A program made the position numbers and the translations under genes. Positions 43,431 to 52,365 of a DNA stretch of 64,000 bases are shown piece by piece. Numbering within the stretch: the first letter of the stretch is position 1; each line of letters begins with the position of its first letter. The DNA comes from Apostichopus japonicus. Lineage: Eukaryota; Echinodermata; Holothuroidea; Aspidochirotida; Stichopodidae. The notes below the pieces were generated by a model. It made no database searches. It had not been told where the DNA came from and saw only the letters and a list, made by a program, of their open reading frames with translations. The DNA lies in the NCBI RefSeq assembly GCF_037975245.1, contig NC_092576.1, forward strand, positions 7,685,501-7,749,500, read 5' to 3'.

Positions 43431-43538
43431 TTCGAATCTCTCGGTTCTGGACCGCCAAAGTTTATGATCTTTGGAGGGGCGTGTCCTAGCGTAACCACGC
43501 CCATCGCAGAATCGGTACACTTTTGGAATATTGTCCAG
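43401..43538 (+). CDS. GABBR2: GABBR2-like exon A (ligand-binding lobe 1)
   Basis: This 46-codon internal exon starts after ctccctgcag and ends at cag|gtaata, phase 0 at both ends. It opens Cys-Lys-Met-Ala-Val and runs through ESLGSGPPKFMIFGGACPSV to TTPIAESVHFWNIVQ. In GABA-B receptors this is the lobe-1 stretch from the conserved Cys after the 'D-T-x-C' turn to the helix before the LS(Y/F) strand. The CPSV tetrapeptide matches subunit 2, whereas subunit 1 has CSSV with a GABA-contacting Ser. An ATG ORF reads through the acceptor from 43374, but its first nine codons are intron polypyrimidine tract, and the internal Met is not a start because homology continues on both sides. Four degenerate copies of the acceptor and first twelve codons lie just upstream. 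No preceding exon was found in the 43 kb to the left. Confidence 0.9.
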
Positions 43539-45021
43539 GTAATAAAACCTCATATATATATATATAAACATTGAATATTTAGATTGAATATTCAATAGTT
43601 CACTGTGGTAAATTTAAAGATTTTTAGTGTGCCGCCAAATCTGACATATAATCAACTAATGTCTATTTATTTATCTTCAAAACTGTAAGAGATTTTTTTT
43701 ATTTTGACTGTCATCAAAATTTCAAAATTAATTTTGTAGCTAAATTCATTCTTTAATATCTTGGCAAGATTTGGAGGGTCGGAACTTTCATGTATTCCGA
43801 AGTTCGTATTAAAATGATTTTTTTTTAACCAAATTTCAGAATTATGAAGTTTTAAAGGTGAATACTGCCTATTTATAAAAAAAACCACACAAAAGAGATT
43901 TTTTTCAAAGAAACTTCATCGGTACCCTAATGACGTCACAATTAACAAGAGAAATACTACTCTACGTTATTTTTTGATCGTTATATTAATGATATTTGGT
44001 AGTTTTCACATTCTCATCCATATGGCATAATTATTATGAATTTCAAATTGATATGTTATCTTAAGTATATGTATTACTAAATGTATAGTGTGATAGCTGC
44101 GCAAAAATTGGCAGAGAAGGGTATTTAAAAATATATTAATTAATTGATTTACTAGTCAACGCAAAATCTTGGCATTGATGGAAGGCCTTTTATCAATATC
44201 CATGACAGCTCTGATGAGATACTATCAATCTTACAACTATGTTCATATCAGAAAGCAATAAAATAAAACTTATCGGTAAGAGATAATTCCTCGTGGATGG
44301 AATTAGTTAAGTAACGGTTTTACATTTGCCACGTTCATCGATGCGACCCTAACTTACTGATTTAAATTGCAAGCCAGTTCCTATTTGATAATTAGTAAGC
44401 ACATTCCCTAGGCGTGTTTCTCCAAACGAGTTAAGCTGATGCTAGATCATCGTAAACAACTCTCCTCTCCTCTCCTCTCCTCTCCTCTCCTCTCCTCTCC
44501 TCTCCTCTCCTCTCCTCTCCTCTCCTCTCCTCTCCTCTCCTCTCCTCTCCTCTCCTCTCCTCTCCTCTCCTCTCCTCTCCTCTCCTCTCCTCTCCTCTCC
44601 TCTCCTCTCCTCTCCTCTCCTCTCCTCTCCTCTCCTCTCCTCTCCTCTCCTCTCCTCTCCTCTCCTCTCCTCTCCTCTCCTCTCCTCTCCTCTCCTCTCC
44701 TCTCCTCTCCTCTCCTCTCCTCTCCTCTCCTCTCCTCTCCTCTCCTCTCCTCTCCTCTCCTCTCCTCTCCTCTCCTCTCCTCTCCTCTCCTCTCCTCTCC
44801 TCTCCTCTCCTCTCCTCTCCTCTCCTCTCCTCTCCTCTCCTCTCCTCTCCTCTCCTCTCCTCTCCTCTCCTCTCCTCTCCTCTCCTCTCCTCTCCTCTCC
44901 TCTCCTCTCCTCTCCTCTCCTCTCCTCTCCTCTCCTCTCCTCTCCTCTCCTCTCCTCTCCTCTCCTCTCCTCTCCTCTCCTCTCCTCTCTTGTAACTTAA
45001 ACTTTGTTTTTCATCTTATAG
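43539..45021 (+). other. GABBR2: Intron A-B of the receptor gene
   Basis: 1483 bp with GT...AG ends. It holds a short (AT)n after the donor, AT-rich DNA with no supported exon, and the large TCTCC array at its 3' end. Confidence 0.85.
44461..44989 (+). repeat. (TCTCC)n pentanucleotide array, about 106 perfect copies
   Basis: About 529 bp of apparently perfect TCTCC repeat, all pyrimidine on the + strand. It stops 32 bases before the acceptor-exon B border, leaving ttgtaacttaaactttg and a short tail as room for a branch site. A six-residue periodic Ser/Leu/Pro ORF through it is an artefact. Its uniformity suggests very recent expansion or an assembly effect. Confidence 0.97.
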
Positions 45022-45213
45022 TTATCATACGCCAACACAACACCAAGACCGCGGCAGAAGAAAACTGGTGTTCCTGACAAGAATCTTTATCCAAATTTCT
45101 ACAGCACCGTGCCTTCTGAAAACGATATCGGTGCTGCAAGGATTAAACTATTCCAGCTTTTCAACTGGACCAAAGTTGCAACAATACATCAGAACACTCC
45201 TCGATTCATATTG
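45022..45213 (+). CDS. GABBR2: GABBR2-like exon B (lobe 1 to lobe 2 crossover)
   Basis: This 64-codon exon lies between tcatcttatag and ttg|gtaagaa, phase 0 at both ends. It encodes LSYANTTPRPRQKK, then NLYPNFYSTVPSENDIGAARIKLF, and QLFNWTKVATIHQNTPRFIL. The LSxAxTTP strand, the YPxFxxTVPS(D/E)N segment and the W-x-(K/R)-V-(A/G)-T strand are hallmark blocks of the GABA-B ligand-binding domain. Two N-glycosylation sequons are visible, Asn-Thr-Thr and Asn-Trp-Thr, which fits an extracellular domain. The insert RQKKTGVPDKN between the two blocks is a few residues longer than I recall for the human subunit. The acceptor is only 32 bases after the end of a 529-bp pure TCTCC array. A long ORF running through that array enters this exon in the wrong frame and is not real. 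Confidence 0.9.
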
Positions 45214-46948
45214 GTAAGAATATGTACTAATACTCGATGAACACACGACCTCGCCGGGAGTCAGATCGGACCAAAGGGACAAAAACGTAGAAAATGTGGA
45301 AATGATATTTAGTATCCCGTTTTTTCCAGAGTCCCTCCATATTTTCACAAGCCCCTTGAATATTTTCCAGGACACCTGGTTGACCCAGGGCCCCCGGTGC
45401 AGTATCCCCCTAAACTCTTCTATCTCTTCAGGAATGGACCCTTCCATTAAATCTTTTATTTTACCACGACATCCCAGGATTACAGGAAAAAATGATTCAT
45501 TACAAATTAAATACTCCCCAATAACAAGATTTATAGTAATTTGTTACAGGCTCAGAGTAGCTCTATCTCAAAGTATAGGAGAACTGTTTTTTTTTTCTCA
45601 TCTCTTTTTGTTCTGATCAGACTGCCAATGTGTTACTGGCATCCAAGAATAATACCAACAAAAACCCGACGAAATATTCAAAGTTGTATTGAAATCTGAT
45701 AAATGTTAAGCGAAGTAGAATAAAAAATGATGGAAGAAAATGTGTGGACAATTTTCATCTTTCATTATCATGTGAAACCTCCGGAAACGTCTTTGAAAAT
45801 GATTGTATCTATCAAAACTGATGAAAACTTTCTGCATCTTTATAATGTCTGCATACTCGGACGTAAAAGGCAATTGGTCTTCCGTCTCTTTCTGACAGTC
45901 GACAAAGTAGGAGTGCCGTTTCGTTTGACAGAAATCTGAAGATGGGAGGTCATTTGAATCTGTTAAAGGTAGTCTGTATAGGCTCCAAATTATAGCACAC
46001 CGCTATAATTGCTAGAAGTTTTCAAAAAGTACTTTCCTGGAGGTCTTTACTCTCAAAATTGTCCTCAGACATTCTAAATGTCCACACAGGTAACGAATGG
46101 GTGTCCCAGTGAGGTAAACATCACAAAGGGTGGTAATAAATACAGTTTATCAATTTTGACTAACGGTGACCATATTTGAATATCTGGCATATTTGGGGAC
46201 AATTTACAGCATACCTTTACGTTTAAGAAGCTATTTTGTCTTGTTAAAACGAGACTAGTATAGTGATTTCGTACCGGACCGAATTTAGCTTACGGAATCA
46301 CCCGGGGGAGGGGGGTGGGGCTAGGCGATTATGTGGGCTCATTTAAGCATAACCCATTCGAGTGATGACATTAGTTGTTACTTAGCTAACGTTCTATAGT
46401 TACACGTACGGACAGAGCGCCGTAATATGAGCAACTAGGCATAACTGCAGTGTCGGCACAATTATTACACTATAACATCTCTAAAGTTTCTCTGTTTCAT
46501 TGTTTATTTATTTTTCAATCTCACAGGACAATAACTCACATTTCGGTTTGTCACGATATCTGTTTCAAGATCATAAAATAACCCGCGAGGTTTGATGAAT
46601 AAACGTTGCTGAAAAATTCATCATTTCCTTTTCTGACTCAAGAAGTCATGTTAACATATTTCTTGTTCTCTTCAAACAGTAAACTTAAAAGACAAGCTAG
46701 ATTAAGTATGTATGTGTTTATATAATTTTTTTCTTTGTATTTCTCTGTTAGCACCCCCCAACACCCCCCCCCCCCATGTGTGTAGGGGTAATATTTCTTG
46801 ATCTGACCTGCAGGCGTTGACAGCTTTGCCTGGTAATATGTTACTGCAATGTAAAATAAATCCAGGTTTGAAGTGGGGTATTTTTTTCGTCTACACAAAA
46901 TAGACATATAATATATAACATAGTTCTATATATATTTTCTTTCTGTAG
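45214..46948 (+). other. GABBR2: Intron B-C of the receptor gene
   Basis: 1735 bp, GT...AG. A somewhat GC-richer patch at 45235-45480 with an open minus-strand frame (45148-45447) overlaps exon B antisense and shows no domain. A C-rich run lies near 46755-46776. No other feature is supported. Confidence 0.8.
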
Positions 46949-47050
46949 GCTCAGGCGACACAGGTTGATCTTGCTGTAGAGAGAGGAATAAACATAACAG
47001 CTAAAGCTGATTTTGCACACGATCCGCTAGAAGCTGTTGAAAAAATCAAC
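46949..47050 (+). CDS. GABBR2: GABBR2-like exon C (lobe 2)
   Basis: This is a 34-codon exon after ttctttctgtag, ending at aac|gtaagtatc, a near-perfect donor. It is phase 0 at both ends and short enough to be missed by ORF scans. The product AQATQVDLAVERGINITAKA, then DFAHDPLEAVEKIN, corresponds to the lobe-2 helix and strand where human subunits read '(E/D)I.I...(S/F)F..DP...VK.LK'. The Asp-Pro pair in DFAHDP is the conserved landmark. An Asn-Ile-Thr sequon is present. It joins exon B so that RFIL-AQAT replaces the vertebrate RF.(E/T)xxxDL segment. It is supported by frame, both splice sites and position between two clearer exons. Confidence 0.85.
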
Positions 47051-47169
47051 GTAAGTATCGAGACATTTTTTAAATTTTATTCTGTAAACTACGCTTTGCG
47101 TTGGAAACTGTTGTAATATATGAAACCATCATGTTGGACAGGCGAAGGAAGCATTTTGTCCATAACTAA

Positions 47170-47175
<6 letters not shown>

Positions 47176-47203
<28 letters not shown>

Positions 47204-47224
47204 AAATATATATATATATATATA

Positions 47225-47255
<31 letters not shown>

Positions 47256-47322
47256 GTGTGTGTATATATATATATGTGTGTGTATATATATATATATATG
47301 TGTATATATATATATGTGTGTG

Positions 47323-47374
<52 letters not shown>
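47176..47374. repeat. (AT)n with (TG)n interruptions
   Basis: About 200 bp of alternating AT broken by tgtgtgtg words. Confidence 0.9.
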
Positions 47375-47375
<1 letters not shown>

Positions 47376-47433
47376 CTGGTTGGTTGGCGTCTATCTTGGC
47401 GCAGAGTGCTCTATGTTCAGTGGACAGAGCGGA

Positions 47434-47554
47434 ATATATGTTGATACTAGTTGAGACTAGTGGAACACTACAGTGTTCAAGTTGTCTGATGATCGCTAAA
47501 ACGCGTGAAACTCCGAGTTACAACTACTAGTGTTCCACTAGTCTCAACTAGTAT

Positions 47555-47564
<10 letters not shown>
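47434..47564 (+). repeat. Perfect 37-bp inverted repeat enclosing a ribozyme-like core
   Basis: The arms 47434-47470 and 47528-47564 are exact reverse complements (for example gttgatactagttgagacta and its complement) separated by 57 bases. Both sides run directly into (AT)n. The spacer contains the hammerhead-like core. Confidence 0.92.
47480..47525 (+). ncRNA. Candidate type I hammerhead ribozyme
   Basis: The two conserved hammerhead boxes are present in order and spacing: CTGATGA at 47486-47492 and GAAA at 47507-47510. Stem I pairs AGTTGT (47480-47485) with ACAACT (47520-47525) and, after an internal loop of 9 and 2 bases, continues into the 37-bp arms. Stem II pairs CGC (47494-47496) with GCG (47503-47505) around TAAAAC, but its closing position is a T-T mismatch. 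Stem III pairs ACT (47510-47512) with AGT (47516-47518) around CCG. The predicted cut falls between 47519 and 47520, after a GTT triplet. Short stem III, open stem I motifs are known in Penelope-like retroelements and retrozymes. The T-T mismatch and non-C cleavage base could reduce activity. Confidence 0.6.
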
Positions 47565-47619
<55 letters not shown>

Positions 47620-47640
47620 TATATATATACATATATATAT
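47565..47640. repeat. (AT)n microsatellite
   Basis: Alternating AT with aaat, atac and atgt interruptions. It separates the ribozyme-like palindrome from the inverted-terminus element. Confidence 0.88.
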
Positions 47641-47847
47641 GTATTAGGAAAAACAAAAACAGAGAAATAAGATATGACTCATAATTGACAAATAAGGAGT
47701 AATGTTTTAGAAAATATATTGGACTTTTCGGTTCCCCTGGGACCTTCGTCAGAAAACTTGGCAGTCGAATTAAAAGTACAAAATGTAACACAATGAAAGT
47801 TTGACGCTAGATAAGTGTAAGTTGCATTGATGGAATTAATATACAAA

Positions 47848-48000
47848 TAATGAATGGTTATGAGTGCAATAATGCAAATATTTCATGATTTGAAAGATGA
47901 AATGTTCCATTCAACGAGGCGCAGCCGAGTTGAATGGAACAAATTACATCTTTCAACGAATGAAATATTTGCACTATTGCACGAATGGAAACCATTCATC
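47848..48000. repeat. Palindromic (MITE-like) element, about 70-bp arms
   Basis: The arms 47848-47915 and 47929-48000 are imperfect reverse complements sharing gttccattcaac/gttgaatggaac, tgcaaatatttcat/atgaaatatttgca and atgaatggtt/aaccattcat. They surround a 13-base GC-rich loop, gaggcgcagccga. Confidence 0.85.
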
Positions 48001-48003
48001 ATT

Positions 48004-48237
48004 TGTTTTATACAACACCTTCAAATTTGGATATAATTGGATGTAAAATGCACTCATGCAACAGACTGTTTGAACAGACAGGTTTCTCTGCTCTCTTACC
48101 ATTGAAAAAAGTGCTATCAAAAAAGTATAACGCATGGTTCTATCATCATAGCGTGCAATAGAGCGGATTTTGCATGCAATCGACGAGCAATTGACCAATC
48201 AAATGGCCGGAATATAATTAGGTGTTGTATAAAACCA
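48004..48237. mobile_element. MITE-like element with TTTTATACAACACCT termini
   Basis: The terminal words tgttttatacaacacct (48004-48020) and aggtgttgtataaaacca (48220-48237) are inverted repeats around about 200 bp of non-coding DNA. The palindrome to its left also ends near this word, so the two may be parts of one element. Confidence 0.65.
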
Positions 48238-49822
48238 AATAAACCATGACTGTACAGGAAGCGGATTAAGGAGCATTGAACGGATTATTGTTGACGAAGG
48301 TCCCAGGGGTCCCGAAATATACTTTCTAAAACATTACTCCTTATCTGTCAATTATGAGTCATATCTTGTTTCTCTGGTTTTCTCTAATAATATTTTCTTT
48401 ATATAGATGCCATGTCAAGAACTTTTAAAAGATTTTCTTTTCTGCAGCATTTGCAGACAATTTATGTTGTCATGTTAATAATAGGGGTCCTTCACGTATA
48501 ATTGTGAGGCAGCCCCAGTGTCTTCTTATGCTCTGTTTTGTCCTCCCGAAAATCAGAATTTGTTAAAGGTTATGGAAATTTCACAATTTGATCATGGAAG
48601 TTTATCGTCAAGAAAGTGTGTGAACGTTGTCGTAAGCGATACACATTTGGAGAATCGATTTGGAAATTGATCCTAAAGCAGAATTTGCAATAAGTTTTTA
48701 GAAGCTTTTGTACAGGATCTTATACCGGAATTACCAAAATTGAAGCACAGGGTGGCAGAATCATATCATTTTAGACTTGCCCAAATCTTTGGTCTTGTGT
48801 GTGGAGAAACATAATACATGTTAGATCTCCCATGATTTGCCTTAGCTGTTTGGTTCCGTTGTTCATTACTGTTACCTCTATCAGATAAAATCAAAGAAGA
48901 TGGTTGTGTTGTGCCCCCACCTACCCTCCCCCAGCCCCCCCCCCCATTCCCATCCCCACTTTAATTTCCCGACTAGTTCGGATTGTACACGAGTCATATA
49001 AGTCTATCATGATAACTTTTCGTAAAAAAAAAGCTTTCTGTGTAGAATAAAACGGCTGTAAATGACCAGTTAACTGGGAGACATGTTATATATAGGATAT
49101 AGTTGAAATAATTAGCTTACACGTATTTTACATTATAGGAAATTGAGACGTACCACGATTGACGTAAACATACATAGTAGACTAAGCCTCATTACGTAAG
49201 CGTTGAAATGTATCCTTTCCGGATAAATACATTCATAAAATAAACTGTAACGCTTTTGGATACTTTAAGAGAACAACTTACAATACTCAACCAGCGCCCC
49301 AGTGGCGCCAGAAAGCAAAACGGTTTATACCTTTCTCAGCCCCAGTTACATTGAAAGAAGTTTGACCACTGAACACGACGGTATTTATTGTTACACTGAG
49401 ACTTGTATATAGCCTACATCATCCAGCCGTTTACTAATTCAGTACCCATGTATGACTGACTTAATTATTCTGGTCCTACCCTGCTGGTAAACCAAATGTA
49501 TACAATCAAATTAATAATTAAAAATGACATAGCCAATTAAGTCCTATTTCAATTTATTTGTAAGTGTAGTAAATAATACATTATATTAATGCAATAATGG
49601 CCTATATTTAACAATATTTCTGGATTTTGTAAAATTAACGCTGTCTTTTCATGTCCGTGCCTTTATTTCTATCTCCCTCTCTAACTCCCCCTTTTTCTTC
49701 ATAACTGGGATGACTTTTCACATCCAAGAGTTAATGACTTTTTAATCTGTTGTTATGGTTACCATATGGTTAAAACATACCGCAACTAACATATCGACAT
49801 GATGTTTTTTTTCCTTCTTCAG

Positions 49823-49888
49823 TCCTCTCGAGCCAGGATTATCATGGGATTCTTTAGTGAAGCGATGGCTAGGAAGGTATTCTGTCAC
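49823..49888 (+). CDS. GABBR2: GABBR2-like exon D (22-codon micro-exon, lobe 2)
   Basis: This 66-bp exon lies between ttttccttcttcag and cac|gtgagt, phase 0 at both ends. It encodes SSRARIIMGFFSEAMARKVFCH. The (D/A)-(V/A)-R-I-I-(L/V/M)-G-x-F core and A-R/A-K-V-F-C ending are among the most conserved parts of GABA-B receptors. The Cys close to the exon end matches the family Cys before the Y(K/E)xx(L/M)(Y/F)G motif, which begins the next exon. A 212-aa ORF starting at 49926 overlaps the intron just downstream, but in a different frame, and is an artefact of an acidic trinucleotide repeat. The intron following this exon is by far the longest of the four, at 11326 bp. Confidence 0.88.
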
Positions 49889-50160
49889 GTGAGTAGACCA
49901 TGTATAAAGTCACAGTTTATGCCCTTTGAAAGTGTCGGATAACCACCGCATGTATCAAGTAACGGCGTTCGATAGAATATGCATGTGTGCACTCTGTAAT
50001 TCCACAGAGCCGGGAATTCGTTCTTTGGTGCAGTCTATAGGGGTGATCGCTCAACTGAGGAGTGACATTTTTCTTCTCACCGAAGAGTGGCTTCATAACA
50101 ATTTAGCTCTAAAACTAGAAAATATTTTAAGCCAAATAATAATTCAGGGACAAATAAAAA

Positions 50161-50200
50161 ATGACGATGATGATGATGATGATGACGACGACGACGACGA

Positions 50201-50239
<39 letters not shown>

Positions 50240-50335
50240 GGAGGAGGAGGAGGAGGAGGAGGAGGAGGAGGAGGAGGAGGAGGAGGAGGAGGAGGAGGAG
50301 GAGGAGGAGGAGGAAGGGGAAGAGGAAGATCAGGA
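50161..50335 (+). repeat. (GAT/GAC)n then (GAG)n trinucleotide tract
   Basis: About 75 bp of GAY codons followed by about 93 bp of almost pure GAG on the + strand. A 212-codon ORF from 49926 to 50564 reads it as Asp and Glu runs, but it has no homology elsewhere, lies inside an intron and other frames are open too. The purine GAG part can form triplex DNA. Confidence 0.9.
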
Positions 50336-51344
50336 TCAGGGTCATGATGATGATGATCAGGATCATGATGATAAGGATAATAAGATTACACCGTCTCTAA
50401 AAGTGTGGAATATTGTTTCTACTTCTAAATTATTTGTCTTACATTGTGTTACATTGATGACTGGACAACCCTTGACCTTTAACGCAGTTTCAGAACATGT
50501 AACGCATAAACGCAAGATTGTAAACAAGCTATGCCGTAAGCAAGTTAAAACGTGTCTAATATGAAGCTGGTATTGCCTCTTCATGGTTGAAGTGCGAGCC
50601 CTTTTTTTCGTTGAAAATAACAGATCTTACCACAACCCACTCCGATCTCAAATTTGTATATTAACATGTAAGTTATGCATCAGCACGTCTCATACATTCC
50701 CTAGGAGAAACTTTCAACAAGTCTGCACATTTCTGATCAAACTCAAAATATGTAAACAAATTCTTGTTGCTTCAAAGACTCGGTTTCGACTTGAAGAGTT
50801 TTGTATCTTATATTTCGATTAAGTTTTTTCTGTCCTTTCTTTTATTGGGAGAGAGTCGGTGGGGGGGAGGGGCGAGGGGGGCGGGTGATTGATGTTTTTT
50901 TATGTTTTTCATTTTCTTATTTTTTTTAAATAAATTGTGTTGGTACTTTCGATTAGTGCGTTCACATACGAATCCACTCAAGCACAACTGAAATGATGAC
51001 ATTCAACAAAAGAGCAAATTTGTTGCAAACTCTTTTCCGCCTCTTCCCTACCCCCCACCCGCCACCCCCAACCCACCACTCCCCAAAACAAAGAGTGGTG
51101 GAGAATCGGGGAGGGTATTGAACTGTTCGTGTCCATGGTGTGGTGTAAACATCTTTGGATGCATAATCTTTCTACAATATGCAAACACGCATAATCCTTT
51201 TGTTGCAATTGATGTTTTTGCTAATCAAGGGAAACTTATGACAAACATATAGCAATCTGATCAAAAGCAACTGTACTGCAGGCAGTTTTCAACATCTACC
51301 TGAAGTAATATGTATTCGGCGTTCCAAGAAAGTGCAAAATTTGG

Positions 51345-52365
51345 CATCGTTCTTCTAATAAGCCTTCAGCTGATACAGCTTTTGTTGTCTACGTCACTTC
51401 CTGTGAGAATTGTATGGAAGAAAACACAGTTTATGAGAGAGTACAAAATACTGCATTAAGTTTTAGCATATGCGGTGTTGCTCCACTTCAATAAATTAGT
51501 ATATAGTATATCACTGATTTCAATACTTTCTGTGTTCTATTAGGATATATCAGCTGATACAGGCTTTGTCGTTTTACGTCACTTCCTGTGAGAATTGTAT
51601 GGAAGAAAACACAGTATGTGAGAGCGTACAAAATACTGCATTAAGTTTTAGCCTATGCGGTGTTGCTCCACTTCAATAATTTAGTATATAGTATATCACT
51701 GATTTCAATCCTTTCTGTGTTCTTTTAGGATATCAGCTGATATAGGTTTTTGTCGTTTTACGTCACTTCCTGTGAGAATTGTATGGAAGAAAACACAGTA
51801 TGTGAGAGAGTACAAAATACTGCATTAAGTTTAAGCCTATGCGGTGTTGCTCCACTTCAATAATTTAGTATATAGTATATCACTGATTTCAATCCTTTCT
51901 GTGTTCTTTTAGGATATCAGCTGATATAGGTTTTTGTCGTTTTACGTCACTTCCTGTGAGAATTGTATGGAAGAAAACACAGTATGTGAGAGAGTACAAA
52001 ATACTGCATTAAGTTTAAGCCTATGCGGTGTTGCTCCACTTCAATAATTTAGTATATAGTATATTACTGATTTCAATCCTTTCTGTGTTTCTATTAGGAT
52101 ATATCAGCTGATACAGGCTTTGTCGTTTTACGTCACTTCCTGTGAGAATTGTATGGAAGAAAACACAGTATGTGAGAGAGTACAAAATACTGCATTAAGT
52201 TTAAGCCTATGCGGTGTTGCTCCACTTCAATAATTTAGTATATAGTATATTACTGATTTCAATCCTTTCTGTGTTTCTATTAGGATATATCAGCTGATAC
52301 AGGCTTTGTCGTTTTACGTCACTTCCTGTGAGAATTGTATGAAAGAAAACACAGTATATAAGCGT
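51345..52365 (+). repeat. 184-186-bp tandem array, six copies
   Basis: The word acgtcacttcctgtgagaat occurs at 51391, 51576, 51760, 51944, 52130 and 52316. Each unit also has ttaagtttaagcctatgcgg, tgttgctccacttcaataat and a polypyrimidine-AG word (tttctgtgttcttttag). Copies are highly similar, the first most diverged and the last truncated. Confidence 0.92.

Larger units (their letters stand above)
47641..48395. mobile_element. Element with about 105-bp imperfect inverted termini
   Basis: The left end (47641-47752) and right end (48291-48395) are inverted copies of one another. They share gatatgactcataattgaca, aaggagtaatgttttagaaa and cctgggaccttcgtca with few differences. There is no coding capacity inside. 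The interior holds two further palindromic elements. The shape fits a foldback or MITE-like insertion, or two opposed retroelement ends. The inner part of each terminus, read outward, gives TGACGA, a short stem and GAAA, reminiscent of the PLE-associated hammerhead box pattern but weaker. Confidence 0.75.
47051..49822 (+). other. GABBR2: Intron C-D of the receptor gene
   Basis: 2772 bp, GT...AG. The first half is a cluster of (AT)n/(TG)n tracts, a hammerhead-like fold and nested inverted repeats (47176-48395), listed separately. The second half, about 48400-49820, is AT-rich with a C-rich run near 48905-48955 and no recognised element. Confidence 0.8.

Noticed and set aside
44439-45077. 212-codon ORF rich in Ser, Leu and Pro
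   Set aside because: It is the translation of the TCTCC array and enters exon B in the wrong frame.
45148-45447. 99-codon minus-strand ORF
   Set aside because: Partly antisense to exon B, with no recognised domain. Probably chance openness or an unrecognised old repeat.
49926-50564. 212-codon ORF with long Asp and Glu runs
   Set aside because: It lies in an intron, is driven by GAY/GAG repeats, does not share the frame of exon D and has no recognisable domain.
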